Shown here: positions 1 to 6,294 of the stretch, piece by piece | How positions within the stretch are numbered: position 1 is the first letter of the stretch | Layout: every line of letters begins with the position of its first letter | NCBI GenBank assembly: GCA_964528095.1 | Contig: CAZGSG010000244.1 | Coordinates: 1 to 8,911 of the forward strand | Reading direction: 5' to 3' | From: CAZGSG01 sp964528095 | Lineage (GTDB): Bacteria > Bacteroidota > Bacteroidia > Chitinophagales > Chitinophagaceae | Length of the DNA stretch: 8,911 nt | Notes under the pieces: generated by a model | What the model was told of the DNA's origin: nothing | Seen by the model: the letters and a program-made list of their open reading frames with translations, nothing else | The model's database searches: none | Made by a program: the position numbers and the translations under genes

Positions 1-84
1 ATCATGTGTGATGGTGATAACTTTTTGATAATTACTACCTTCTTAAGAGAATATTGCCCAATGAAAGCTGTCATTTCGGTTGCT
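1..84 (-). other. Edge region after the helicase stop, possible continuation or small partial ORF
   Basis: Two readings are open on the minus strand. In frame with the preceding helicase fragment, past its TGA at 87-85, the sequence reads SNRNDSFHWAIFS and then meets TAA at 45-43. In another frame an ATG at 74-72 opens a reading of 24 codons (starting MTAFIGQYSLKKVVIIKK) that runs off the window. Neither is recognisable, and no ribosome binding site stands out. The second could be the start of a small gene of the same mobile element. It is too short to call. Confidence 0.2.
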
Positions 85-636
85 TCACAAGCGCACCTCA
101 AATGGCTTAGCATCTTCGCCAAAAAAGCCTCTATTTTTTTCAAATTTAACGTTAAACCGTGCACCTGGATTTGATTCGTAGTCTTTGGGTCGTTCAAGGA
201 AGATTACGGTATCAAGAACATTTTCTTTTTTTGAGGTGCCTCTTTGAGCGCCACCTTTACCAGAGTGATGGATGAGTAAAACACTTTTGTCTTTTGTTCT
301 TAATTTTAATATCCAAGTTTGCAGAGGAGCCCAATCACTTGCATCATTTTCTTTGATAGAGGGAGCAAGGCAGGAAATGTTATCTAAAATAATTAGATCA
401 ATATCAGCATCAATATATCGTTCAATAATTTCTTGCCCTTCATTTGTGGCTAAATCAGGCATGCCATGCTTTTGTAAATCAGGAGTAATAATGCGTAATT
501 TTCCAGGAATACTGGTATCGCCATTCATCAGAACAATTCTAGCTAATCGTTCTTGCAAAATTGATGCTGGCATTTCGCCATCAACATATAAAACTCCATG
601 AGGCGTTTCTGCTTTCCAATGTAAAAAAGTCCCGCC
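85..636 (-). pseudogene. C-terminal fragment of a RepA-type (AAA_25-like) replicative helicase, N-terminus missing
   Basis: Residues 161-343 of the fused frame match the C-terminal half of hexameric RepA-like helicases found on plasmids, integrative elements and phages. Visible features are GVLYVDGEMP (174-183), a Walker B-type strand LIILDNIS with Asp245, and the family motif HHSGKGGAQRGTS (283-295), followed by ENVLDTVIFLERP. The Walker A GxxxxGKT motif that should precede GGTFLHWKAE is absent because the join comes after it, so ATP binding would be lost. Sampled 60-base stretches here have 19 (121-180) and 20 (361-420) G+C, against 33 (781-840) and 39 (1021-1080) in the dehydrogenase half, although 901-960 has only 22. 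The compositional shift supports a separate origin, probably a mobile element. The stop at 87-85 may itself be premature, because the same frame stays open and protein-like for 13 more codons. Confidence 0.7.
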
Positions 637-1116
637 TTTTGCCGCTGCGTACGCAGTAACGGTATCTCTTCCCAGTTCACTCATAAGCGAACAGATATTG
701 ATGATCTTACCGGCTCTTCGTTTGAGCATATACCGGCCCACATATTTGCAGAGAATAAATGGCGCTGTCAGGTTCGTTTGTATCACCAGGTTCCAGTCCT
801 CCTCTTCCATGTCCTCCGCCGCGGCGCGTTTTATTATACCTGCATTATTCACCAGGATATCTATCGGCCCATTATTTTTTTCAATCTCGTCGATGCTTTT
901 TTTTACATCTGCCGCATTAGTTATATCAAACAAAAAACCGCTGGCATCGATACCTTCATTCCGCAACTCGGCAACGAATGCATTCATTTTATCGTTGTTC
1001 CTGGCATTTACTAAAACAGTAGCGCCTGCCTTACCCAGCCCCCTGCAGATGGCTGCACCTATTCCCTGTGTGCCACCGGTGACAAGCACGCGTTTACCTG
1101 TAAGATCAAAAGACAT
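85..1116 (-). CDS. Chimeric ORF: N-terminal gluconate 5-dehydrogenase-like SDR joined to C-terminal RepA-type helicase
   Basis: Residues 1-160 of this 343-residue frame are a classical short-chain dehydrogenase/reductase. They show the nucleotide-binding TGGTQGIG at 13-20, NNAG at 90-93, catalytic Ser143 in INICSLMSELGR, and Tyr156/Lys160 in YAAAK. The text around the serine is typical of gluconate 5-dehydrogenase relatives, cytoplasmic NAD(P)-dependent enzymes that interconvert keto-sugar acids and sugar acids. Family members run about 250-260 residues, so roughly 95 residues (substrate-binding loop and last Rossmann elements) are missing. From about residue 161 the sequence is instead a RecA-fold helicase fragment. 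The ATG at 1116 gives the expected SDR N-terminus. The gene lies 38 bases after the ADP-ribosylglycohydrolase-like gene on the same strand, so it was probably the last gene of that operon. The catalytic residues survive, but the fold is incomplete, so I do not expect dehydrogenase activity. An assembly chimera would give the same picture. Confidence 0.75.
   Translation of the reverse strand: MSFDLTGKRVLVTGGTQGIGAAICRGLGKAGATVLVNARNNDKMNAFVAELRNEGIDASGFLFDITNAADVKKSIDEIEKNNGPIDILVNNAGIIKRAAAEDMEEEDWNLVIQTNLTAPFILCKYVGRYMLKRRAGKIINICSLMSELGRDTVTAYAAAKGGTFLHWKAETPHGVLYVDGEMPASILQERLARIVLMNGDTSIPGKLRIITPDLQKHGMPDLATNEGQEIIERYIDADIDLIILDNISCLAPSIKENDASDWAPLQTWILKLRTKDKSVLLIHHSGKGGAQRGTSKKENVLDTVIFLERPKDYESNPGARFNVKFEKNRGFFGEDAKPFEVRL
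628..640 (-). other. Recombination or assembly junction between dehydrogenase and helicase sequence
   Basis: The dehydrogenase identity ends at YAAAKGG (residues 156-162), and the helicase identity begins at about GGTFLHWKAE (161 onward). The two Gly codons (GGC GGG on the coding strand) fit both families, so the breakpoint lies within a few bases of shared sequence. I see no inverted repeats, target-site duplication or integrase site at the join. Confidence 0.65.
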
Positions 1117-1154
1117 ACAGTTGTATTAAAAATGAAGAGTCTGTTTCATTCACG

Positions 1155-2756
1155 TTAATTGATCCGGATATTTTTCCAATACGCATTGCCTGCTTCTTTA
1201 CCGGGCACCAACACACGCTGGTAGATGCGGAACGTAACGGTTTTTCCTTTGAAAGGTTGCAGATCCAGTGAGATCGCACGCCATTGCAGGTCTGTCGCAG
1301 CGCCTTCAATGATCTCGGTGATCATTTTTTGATTATCCACATACACATTCAATTCCCAGGCTCTTTTTGCATCAGCTGCTACTTCGAACGAAAGTTTTTT
1401 TTCATCCTGCACGTTGAACACGCGATGCAGGAGCAGCCCGCGTACTTCATCACGTGGATAAGTGACGAGTACATCATTGTCGAGATAACTGATACCTCGT
1501 ATTCCTTTCATACCACCACCAGCACCTCCAAATCCTGCACGTTCAAGTTGCCAGTCGGGATTCCAGTATTTTGTAAGATCAGCGAGTTTGAATAATTCCG
1601 CCGGCTGGGTTACTGGTTGTTGTACCGGTATGCTGAAGAACCCGTCTTTTAATTTTACACCGTTTTGCAACATGATCTGTTGTCCTATCGCTGCTGTACG
1701 TTTCGAGAGATCGGATATTTTTTCATCTACCGCAGGCGTAAGCACAACAGGGCCCATCTTCTCGCCTTTGATCCGGTCATTGAGCGCTTTTACCAGGTGG
1801 GCAGGTATACTTTTCATACCATGCATGGCCCCGATGACTGAAGCGGCATTGGCCCCATTGCAATCGGCATCCGTAAAATCAGCAGCACCGGCTGCCAGGT
1901 TCACCGTCTTCAGAAAATCTCCTTCTCCAAACCAAACACTGGTTGCAATAATACCCCCATTCGGAACTGCGTTATTAGTAGCAGGGTATTCGATATGCCA
2001 GCGATCTTCTACTGCTGCAAATATTTCTTTTGCTGAGCGGCCCTGGTCTGCCAGTTGAATGACCATATCCAGGCATTGCCGGTAAGGCGATTGCGGATCG
2101 ATCAGTTTCGCCGCTTTGCGCACAATTGTCCTGGGATCTTTTTCAGAAAACGCAAGGCTTACCATCGCCGCTACAAACACACCGCCATCTGCGCCTTCTG
2201 CATAACCATTAATATGACAAAGATCACGGGCGATCTTTCCTGCCAGATTAGGCATGCCGGGTGCCAGCGCTCCATAAATATCTGCACTGAATTGAGGACC
2301 GATACTAAACCATAATTTATTGTACCGCGGATGACCTACATCCTCCGCCTTCATTCCCTTTGCCAGTAAAAAACGCGCCTGTTCACTGGAGCCCCAGCTC
2401 CCTGCTGCATTTTCCTGCCATTGTTTGCCCAATTGCTCCAGGGTCATTTTAGGTCCGTATTTTTCAAAAGCACGGATGGCTACCATCTCATAATACCAAT
2501 CGTCATCAACGGGTGCGAAGTCCCAGGCTTTGGGATACTGATCCAGCCAGACAACAGAAGCCGTCTTATGCTCATAAGGCCATGCTACCAATGTACCTGC
2601 AATCTGCGCGATCCATACCGCGTGCACACGGTCCTCATATTCCTGCAATGATAGTTTCATTGTTTTGGAAGACGATTGGCCGCTAACAGGTAAAACAGGC
2701 AGGCTAAAAAGGGTCACGATAAAAAGAGAAATGATTTGCTGTGATCTTATTTTCAT
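1155..2756 (-). CDS. Secreted ADP-ribosylglycohydrolase-family protein with C-terminal beta-rich domain
   Basis: The protein has 533 residues. Residues 1-26 form a signal peptide (charged start, hydrophobic core, VSGQ end), so it is exported. Residues of about 40-365 have the all-helical ADP-ribosylglycohydrolase (DraG) fold. The region around DDDWYYE (84-90) stands where the first acidic metal-binding cluster belongs, and DFTDADCNGANAASVIGAMHG (293-313) is the second. In classical members the latter reads DxDTxA, but here the residue after DAD is Cys and Asn follows, as in a divergent exported subgroup. Residues of about 395-533 look like a beta-sandwich (FNVQDEKKLSFEVAADAKRAWELNVYVDN, WRAISLDL, GKTVTFRIYQR), possibly carbohydrate-binding. 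Known relatives remove ADP-ribose or cleave similar N- or O-glycosidic bonds. The export and extra domain suggest that this one acts on an external glycoside, but the substrate is unknown. It lies downstream of the sulfatase and upstream of the dehydrogenase on the same strand. No clear TAnnTTTG promoter is visible directly upstream, so it may be read from the sulfatase promoter. Confidence 0.85.
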   Translation of the reverse strand: MKIRSQQIISLFIVTLFSLPVLPVSGQSSSKTMKLSLQEYEDRVHAVWIAQIAGTLVAWPYEHKTASVVWLDQYPKAWDFAPVDDDWYYEMVAIRAFEKYGPKMTLEQLGKQWQENAAGSWGSSEQARFLLAKGMKAEDVGHPRYNKLWFSIGPQFSADIYGALAPGMPNLAGKIARDLCHINGYAEGADGGVFVAAMVSLAFSEKDPRTIVRKAAKLIDPQSPYRQCLDMVIQLADQGRSAKEIFAAVEDRWHIEYPATNNAVPNGGIIATSVWFGEGDFLKTVNLAAGAADFTDADCNGANAASVIGAMHGMKSIPAHLVKALNDRIKGEKMGPVVLTPAVDEKISDLSKRTAAIGQQIMLQNGVKLKDGFFSIPVQQPVTQPAELFKLADLTKYWNPDWQLERAGFGGAGGGMKGIRGISYLDNDVLVTYPRDEVRGLLLHRVFNVQDEKKLSFEVAADAKRAWELNVYVDNQKMITEIIEGAATDLQWRAISLDLQPFKGKTVTFRIYQRVLVPGKEAGNAYWKNIRIN

Positions 2757-3068
2757 AATCGTTTATTATTTCTTTTTAATGCTGTTTCATAGTACGGTAA
2801 GTTCAATGTTCATTTGTTCAAGGTTTACAAACCGAAGTCCGGTACATAAGTTATGATAGCAGGCTACTTGATCCTGCTTTGTTTGCTATTGAACGAATAA
2901 AGGAGGCTCCTCCGGAGCCCAGTAACAATGCCGGGCAGATCTTTCCTATAAACAGTAGGCTTCTCCGAAGCCAACAGGCCTAGCAGATCTTTTTATTAAC
3001 AAGGCGCATCTCCGAAACCGGTAGCTTACTCTAATAACATTCCAATCAAAAGAACCATGAACGCTGAA
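2757..3068. other. Intergenic spacer of 312 bases holding hairpin repeats
   Basis: No gene was found on either strand. The spacer separates two same-strand genes (sulfatase and ADP-ribosylglycohydrolase-like). It contains the repeat array at 2905-3021 and a weaker inverted repeat, GCAGG (2859-2863) with CCTGC (2873-2877). There is no U-tract directly after the stems in the direction of transcription that would make a typical intrinsic terminator. Confidence 0.6.
2905..3021. repeat. Array of three degenerate palindromic repeats with GGCTYC-TCC-GRAGCC stems
   Basis: Copy 1 is GGCTCC-TCC-GGAGCC at 2905-2919. Copy 2 is GGCTTC-TCC-GAAGCC at 2958-2972. A decayed copy 3 spans about 3003-3019 (GGCGCATC-TCC-GAAACC). 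Copies 1 and 2 are perfect 6-bp stems around the same TCC loop and differ by one base pair changed on both sides. Each of the first two is followed by GCAGATCTTT (2935-2944 and 2983-2992), so the repeat unit is longer than the stem, about 45-53 bases. They resemble REP-like intergenic palindromes. In a transcript running from sulfatase to the next gene they would fold into hairpins and could protect or attenuate the mRNA. Confidence 0.6.
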
Positions 3069-4541
3069 CTAGTGAACCTGGAAATGTTTATTCAGTAATG
3101 TTGACAATTCTTTTATTTCATTCCTGTACTTTTTATCTTTTGCCAGGTTGATATATACGCCCGGATCATTGAGTTCGTCATACAATTCAATACCCTGTCT
3201 GCCATGGTCCCATTCGGTGTAGCGGAAACGTTCTGTACGGATACTTCTTCCCATTATATCCAATGAATCGATTCGCAAGGGTGTTTTGCTTTCATCAAAT
3301 CCCGGCAATGACCGGGTGATCAGGTTGCCTGATCCATCACCAAGTGAAAGCTGCGAGTAAGCCGCTTTGTTCCAGCTCGCATCGGGATCAGCAAGTAATG
3401 GCGACAAATCACTCCCGGAGAGTTGTTTATTACTTTCAAACCCGCAAAGCCGGCCAAGTGTTGGATAAATATCCACCAGCTCAACCGTACGATTACATAG
3501 TTTTCCTTCGCCTCCCGGTACCGCAATGATCAATGGCACGCCGGCACTTTTTTCAAACAGGCTGCGTTTTTGCCATTGACCATGTTCTCCCAGGTTATAA
3601 CCATGATCACTCCATAGTACAATAATGGTTTTATCGGTGAGTTGCAAACTGTCCAGAGCATTTAGTAACCGTCCTACCTGTGCATCCATAAAACTGATGG
3701 TAGCATAATATCCCCTGATCGTTTGTTTTTGCTGCTCTTCCGCTAAACCCCAGTTTGCAGGTTTTGTAAAAAGGGCCGCCTGGGGTATATCATCAAGATC
3801 GTCTGCGGGCATGGATGGCAAGACGATTTTATCCAACGGGTAGAGATCGAAATATTTTTTCGGTGCAATAAAAGGAAGATGTGGCCGGTAAAATCCTGCC
3901 GCGATAAAAAAGGATTCATCCTTATGCTCCGCCAGTAAACGGATTGTTTCGGTAGCTACCTTACCATCGGTTTGCTCTTCATCACTGCCCTCCGCTTCCA
4001 GATAAGCCAGGTTTGCACCAGGTCCTATATTGTTGGGCAAAAGCCTGGTGAGTTTTGCTTCGTCATCTATATCTCTCCCCTTTGGATTAATCCGTTGTTG
4101 CCAGGACACTGAATCATCGAGCCCGTTTTTTCCTATCCCACCAGGTACACCGTAATGGAATATTTTTCCGACTCGCGCGGAATAATACCCGTTGTTCATA
4201 AAAAGCTGGGGAAGGGTGATCACATCAGGCAGCGTTTTACGGAAACGGGTAGTCAGGTCATACACCTTTGTTTTATCCGGGTTCATGCCCGTCATGATAG
4301 ATGCCCGACTTGGATTACAAAGCGGATACTGGCAATATGCGCGCTTAAATAATACAGCTCTTTTTGCCAGGCGATCTATATGCGGCGTTTTCACCAGTGG
4401 ATGTCCATATGCTCCTATATCGGTATTGAGATCATCTACGGATATAAAAAGTACATTCCATTTTTTTGCAGGCTGTTGCGCATTGATCTTCATCCAGCAT
4501 ACAGGACAACTTAGCAAAAAGAGTATGAATAAGAATTTCAT
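3069..4541 (-). CDS. Secreted sulfatase, iduronate-2-sulfatase type
   Basis: This 490-residue protein hydrolyses a sulfate ester using a formylglycine made from Cys75. The maturation motif CNPSRASIMTG (75-85) fits the CxPxR rule of the formylglycine-generating enzyme. Metal and active-site residues are visible: Asp36-Asp37 in ISVDDLNTDIGAYG, Arg79, Lys126 and His129 in KIFHYG, His221 in RPHLPF, Asp312-His313 in WSDHGYNLGEHGQWQKRSLFEK, and Lys325. The text YPLCNPSR, GYYSARVGKIFHYG and the C-terminal WDHGRQGIELYDELNDP are typical of the iduronate-2-sulfatase branch. Family members act on sulfated sugars such as 2-O-sulfated uronic acids, but the true substrate is not readable from sequence. The N-terminus is a signal sequence ending near INAQ. 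LLSC at 9-12 is a poor lipobox, so a lipoprotein is possible but less likely. It is the first gene of the minus-strand cluster, with a consensus -7 element 34 bases upstream. All key residues are intact. Confidence 0.93.
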   Translation of the reverse strand: MKFLFILFLLSCPVCWMKINAQQPAKKWNVLFISVDDLNTDIGAYGHPLVKTPHIDRLAKRAVLFKRAYCQYPLCNPSRASIMTGMNPDKTKVYDLTTRFRKTLPDVITLPQLFMNNGYYSARVGKIFHYGVPGGIGKNGLDDSVSWQQRINPKGRDIDDEAKLTRLLPNNIGPGANLAYLEAEGSDEEQTDGKVATETIRLLAEHKDESFFIAAGFYRPHLPFIAPKKYFDLYPLDKIVLPSMPADDLDDIPQAALFTKPANWGLAEEQQKQTIRGYYATISFMDAQVGRLLNALDSLQLTDKTIIVLWSDHGYNLGEHGQWQKRSLFEKSAGVPLIIAVPGGEGKLCNRTVELVDIYPTLGRLCGFESNKQLSGSDLSPLLADPDASWNKAAYSQLSLGDGSGNLITRSLPGFDESKTPLRIDSLDIMGRSIRTERFRYTEWDHGRQGIELYDELNDPGVYINLAKDKKYRNEIKELSTLLNKHFQVH

Positions 4542-4575
4542 ATAACAAACAGGCTATTCGTTTGACCGTTGAAAT

Positions 4576-4583
4576 CAAAAATA
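4576..4583 (-). promoter_or_regulatory. Bacteroidota -7 element (TATTTTTG) of the sulfatase promoter
   Basis: The minus strand reads TATTTTTG, an exact match to the TAnnTTTG consensus. It lies 34 bases upstream of the sulfatase ATG, which implies a leader of roughly 25-30 bases. The nearest upstream TTG (4611-4609) is 25 bases away, a little longer than the usual spacing. Direct repeats of GTTTGAC (plus strand 4560-4566 and 4585-4591) bracket the element and could be operator half-sites. Confidence 0.5.
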
Positions 4584-4686
4584 AGTTTGACAAAAAGAAA
4601 TGCTGAACCAATAATTGGATCATTTGTTAATCCTGTTTTATAATAGAATTATTACCCGGTATTTAAAAAGTTGTTTACCATTTACT

Positions 4687-4694
4687 TAGATTTA
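4687..4694 (+). promoter_or_regulatory. Weak candidate -7 element (TAGATTTA) for the 494-residue protein gene
   Basis: TAGATTTA differs from TAnnTTTG at the last base. It lies 42 bases upstream of the ATG at 4737. TTG at 4671-4673 is only 13 bases upstream, shorter than normal, so this assignment is uncertain. Confidence 0.2.
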
Positions 4695-4701
4695 TACTAT
4701 C

Positions 4702-4723
4702 CCGGCTTCGGTTTTAAAGCCGG
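4702..4723 (+). promoter_or_regulatory. Perfect 7-bp hairpin in the leader just before the 4737 start codon
   Basis: CCGGCTT (4702-4708) pairs with AAGCCGG (4717-4723) around an 8-base loop. The 3' arm ends 13 bases before the ATG, so in the mRNA the stem sits where the ribosome lands. No Shine-Dalgarno sequence is visible in the 13-base gap. The stem contains GGCTTCGG text similar to the 2905-3021 repeats, so it could be a related palindrome rather than a purpose-built regulator. Confidence 0.45.
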
Positions 4724-4736
4724 CTAAACGAACCAT

Positions 4737-6221
4737 ATGACCTTAGTAACGCTTGCCAAGCTGGTAAAATCCCTCTCGGGACCAGAAAAAAGATACTTTA
4801 AGTTGCACACGCACAAACAGTCGGGCAGCAAGGAATATCTTGCGCTTTTCGATATCATCGACAAAGCGCCATCTGCGGATGCCGCGATCATCAAAGACCT
4901 GTTTAAAAAAGTCCGTACAAAATCATCATTGAACAATACGGCCCGTTACCTCTCGAAAATACTCACCGATACGCTGATCGAATCCAAAACGGAGAAAGAC
5001 AATTTTTTCCAATTGCTGCATGAGATCATGCGGGTAAAAATTTTACAGGAGCGTTCACTTCCGGAGGATGGATATATTTTATTAAAGAAGCTTCGAAAAT
5101 CGGCCTCGGTATCACAGCAACACGTGATCGAATATTTTACTTACCGGGAAGAACTGAATTACCTGGCTGAATCAAACTTCCGCGCCATCAATGACAGGCT
5201 ATTGATCGAAACACAGATGAAGGCAAAAGATATTCTGAAAAGCATTAACCATATCCATGACCACCATTCTCTTTTTGAAATTCTTAAATACAGGCTCATA
5301 CATTCGGGCAAGATCTCCTCTGATAATGAGAAAAAAAGATTGAACGACCTGATGTTAAGCGAAATGACCCTTGTTGCCGGTAAATCCAAGAATAGTTTTG
5401 CAGCACAAAAACTGCATTTATTGTTCCAGTCGTTTTTCTTTACCGATATAGGCGACTATCAATCTGCGTTGAATACGTTCCGCGCCCTCAATACACTTTT
5501 TGAAAATAATATCCGCCTCCTGGATAAACCACCGTTGGATTATCTTTCTACATTAAATGGGATCCTGGATAGCTTACATACCCTGAAAAAATTTGAGGAG
5601 ATCAGTTATTTTATCAACAAGCTCAAACAACTCGATCATAGCGAATACCCTGAATACTTCCGGTACCAGGTACGGAAAACAATTACCGTTTACCAGTTTG
5701 CCATTCTTACCGGCGAAAAAAAATTCCCTGAAGCCATTCTTTATATAAAAAATACTGATCCTGCCGTTTTAAAAATGTATAATACGGTAAATGAAGAAAA
5801 ACAATGGGAATTATATTTTTATTATAGCCTTGCTTATTTTGGTAACGGTGAGTGGAAAAAAGCGCATGCCCTTGTCGGGGAGATCATGCGCGACCATAAG
5901 ATACAGCCACAGTTATTCATCTGCAAAGCCATTTGGTTGCTCAATATTATCCTGCATTACCAACGGGGGGATACCGATTATATCGAATATGAGATCCGTT
6001 CCTATAAACGTTTTTTCAGGAAACAACATGCCCTGCGATCCGAAAAACTATTATTAAAATTTCTCTCTACCTGGCCACAGGAAAAAAGAAAAAGAATCCC
6101 GGATAACCAATATAAAAAATTAAAAACGGAAATTGCAGCGATCACACCCGATCGTTATGAACGCCAGCTGCTGAAGTATTTCGACTTTTGCGAATGGCTA
6201 CTCGAAAAAATAGCTCACTGA
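4737..6221 (+). CDS. Uncharacterised helical (TPR-like) cytoplasmic protein
   Basis: I do not recognise a named family. The 494 residues carry no signal peptide or membrane segment and are rich in Lys, Leu, Tyr and Phe. The N-terminus has a distinctive conserved-looking motif, SLSGPEKRYFKLH (12-24), followed by a small helical segment (KDLFKKVRTKSSLNNTARYLSKILTD region, about 54-79). The rest reads as paired amphipathic helices like degenerate tetratricopeptide repeats, for example GDYQSALNTFRALNTLFE and the YSLAYFGNGEWKKAHALVGEIM region, which have the spacing of Tyr, Ala and Gly expected of TPR helices. A scaffold or protein-protein interaction role is the most that can be inferred. It is divergent from the sulfatase, with 195 bases between the starts, and 212 bases upstream of the ribokinase. 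The ATG at 4737 is the first in frame and is preceded by the hairpin at 4702-4723. It ends at TGA. Confidence 0.85.
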   Translation: MTLVTLAKLVKSLSGPEKRYFKLHTHKQSGSKEYLALFDIIDKAPSADAAIIKDLFKKVRTKSSLNNTARYLSKILTDTLIESKTEKDNFFQLLHEIMRVKILQERSLPEDGYILLKKLRKSASVSQQHVIEYFTYREELNYLAESNFRAINDRLLIETQMKAKDILKSINHIHDHHSLFEILKYRLIHSGKISSDNEKKRLNDLMLSEMTLVAGKSKNSFAAQKLHLLFQSFFFTDIGDYQSALNTFRALNTLFENNIRLLDKPPLDYLSTLNGILDSLHTLKKFEEISYFINKLKQLDHSEYPEYFRYQVRKTITVYQFAILTGEKKFPEAILYIKNTDPAVLKMYNTVNEEKQWELYFYYSLAYFGNGEWKKAHALVGEIMRDHKIQPQLFICKAIWLLNIILHYQRGDTDYIEYEIRSYKRFFRKQHALRSEKLLLKFLSTWPQEKRKRIPDNQYKKLKTEIAAITPDRYERQLLKYFDFCEWLLEKIAH

Positions 6222-6272
6222 TACCGAACCTGCTTCCTATCAAAATTCTTACCGGCTGTTTGCAGGTAAACC

Positions 6273-6294
6273 GATCAATTGATATCAACTGATC
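6273..6294. promoter_or_regulatory. 22-base near-perfect palindrome, candidate operator upstream of ribokinase
   Basis: The left arm GATCAATTGAT (6273-6283) and right arm ATCAACTGATC (6284-6294) are reverse complements at 10 of 11 positions, with no spacer. It is immediately followed by a second inverted repeat, CCTTA (6294-6298) with TAAGG (6305-6309). The symmetry with a central AT fits a dimeric helix-turn-helix repressor site, such as the LacI type often linked to sugar kinases. There is no T-tract, so it is not a typical terminator for the gene that ends at 6221. The distance to the proposed ribokinase -7 element is about 94 bases, which is long for direct repression. Confidence 0.35.

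Noticed and set aside
85..1116. A genuine two-domain dehydrogenase-helicase enzyme
   Set aside because: Both domains are truncated at the join, with the SDR C-terminal region and the helicase Walker A missing, so a working bifunctional protein is improbable.
1588..2058. Plus-strand open frame of 156 codons inside the ADP-ribosylglycohydrolase-like gene
   Set aside because: It is antisense to a well-supported coding region and has no independent features.
2905..3021. CRISPR array
   Set aside because: There are only two good repeats and one decayed copy. The stems are palindromic, the spacing is uneven and the flanking text is partly shared, unlike unique spacers between identical repeats.
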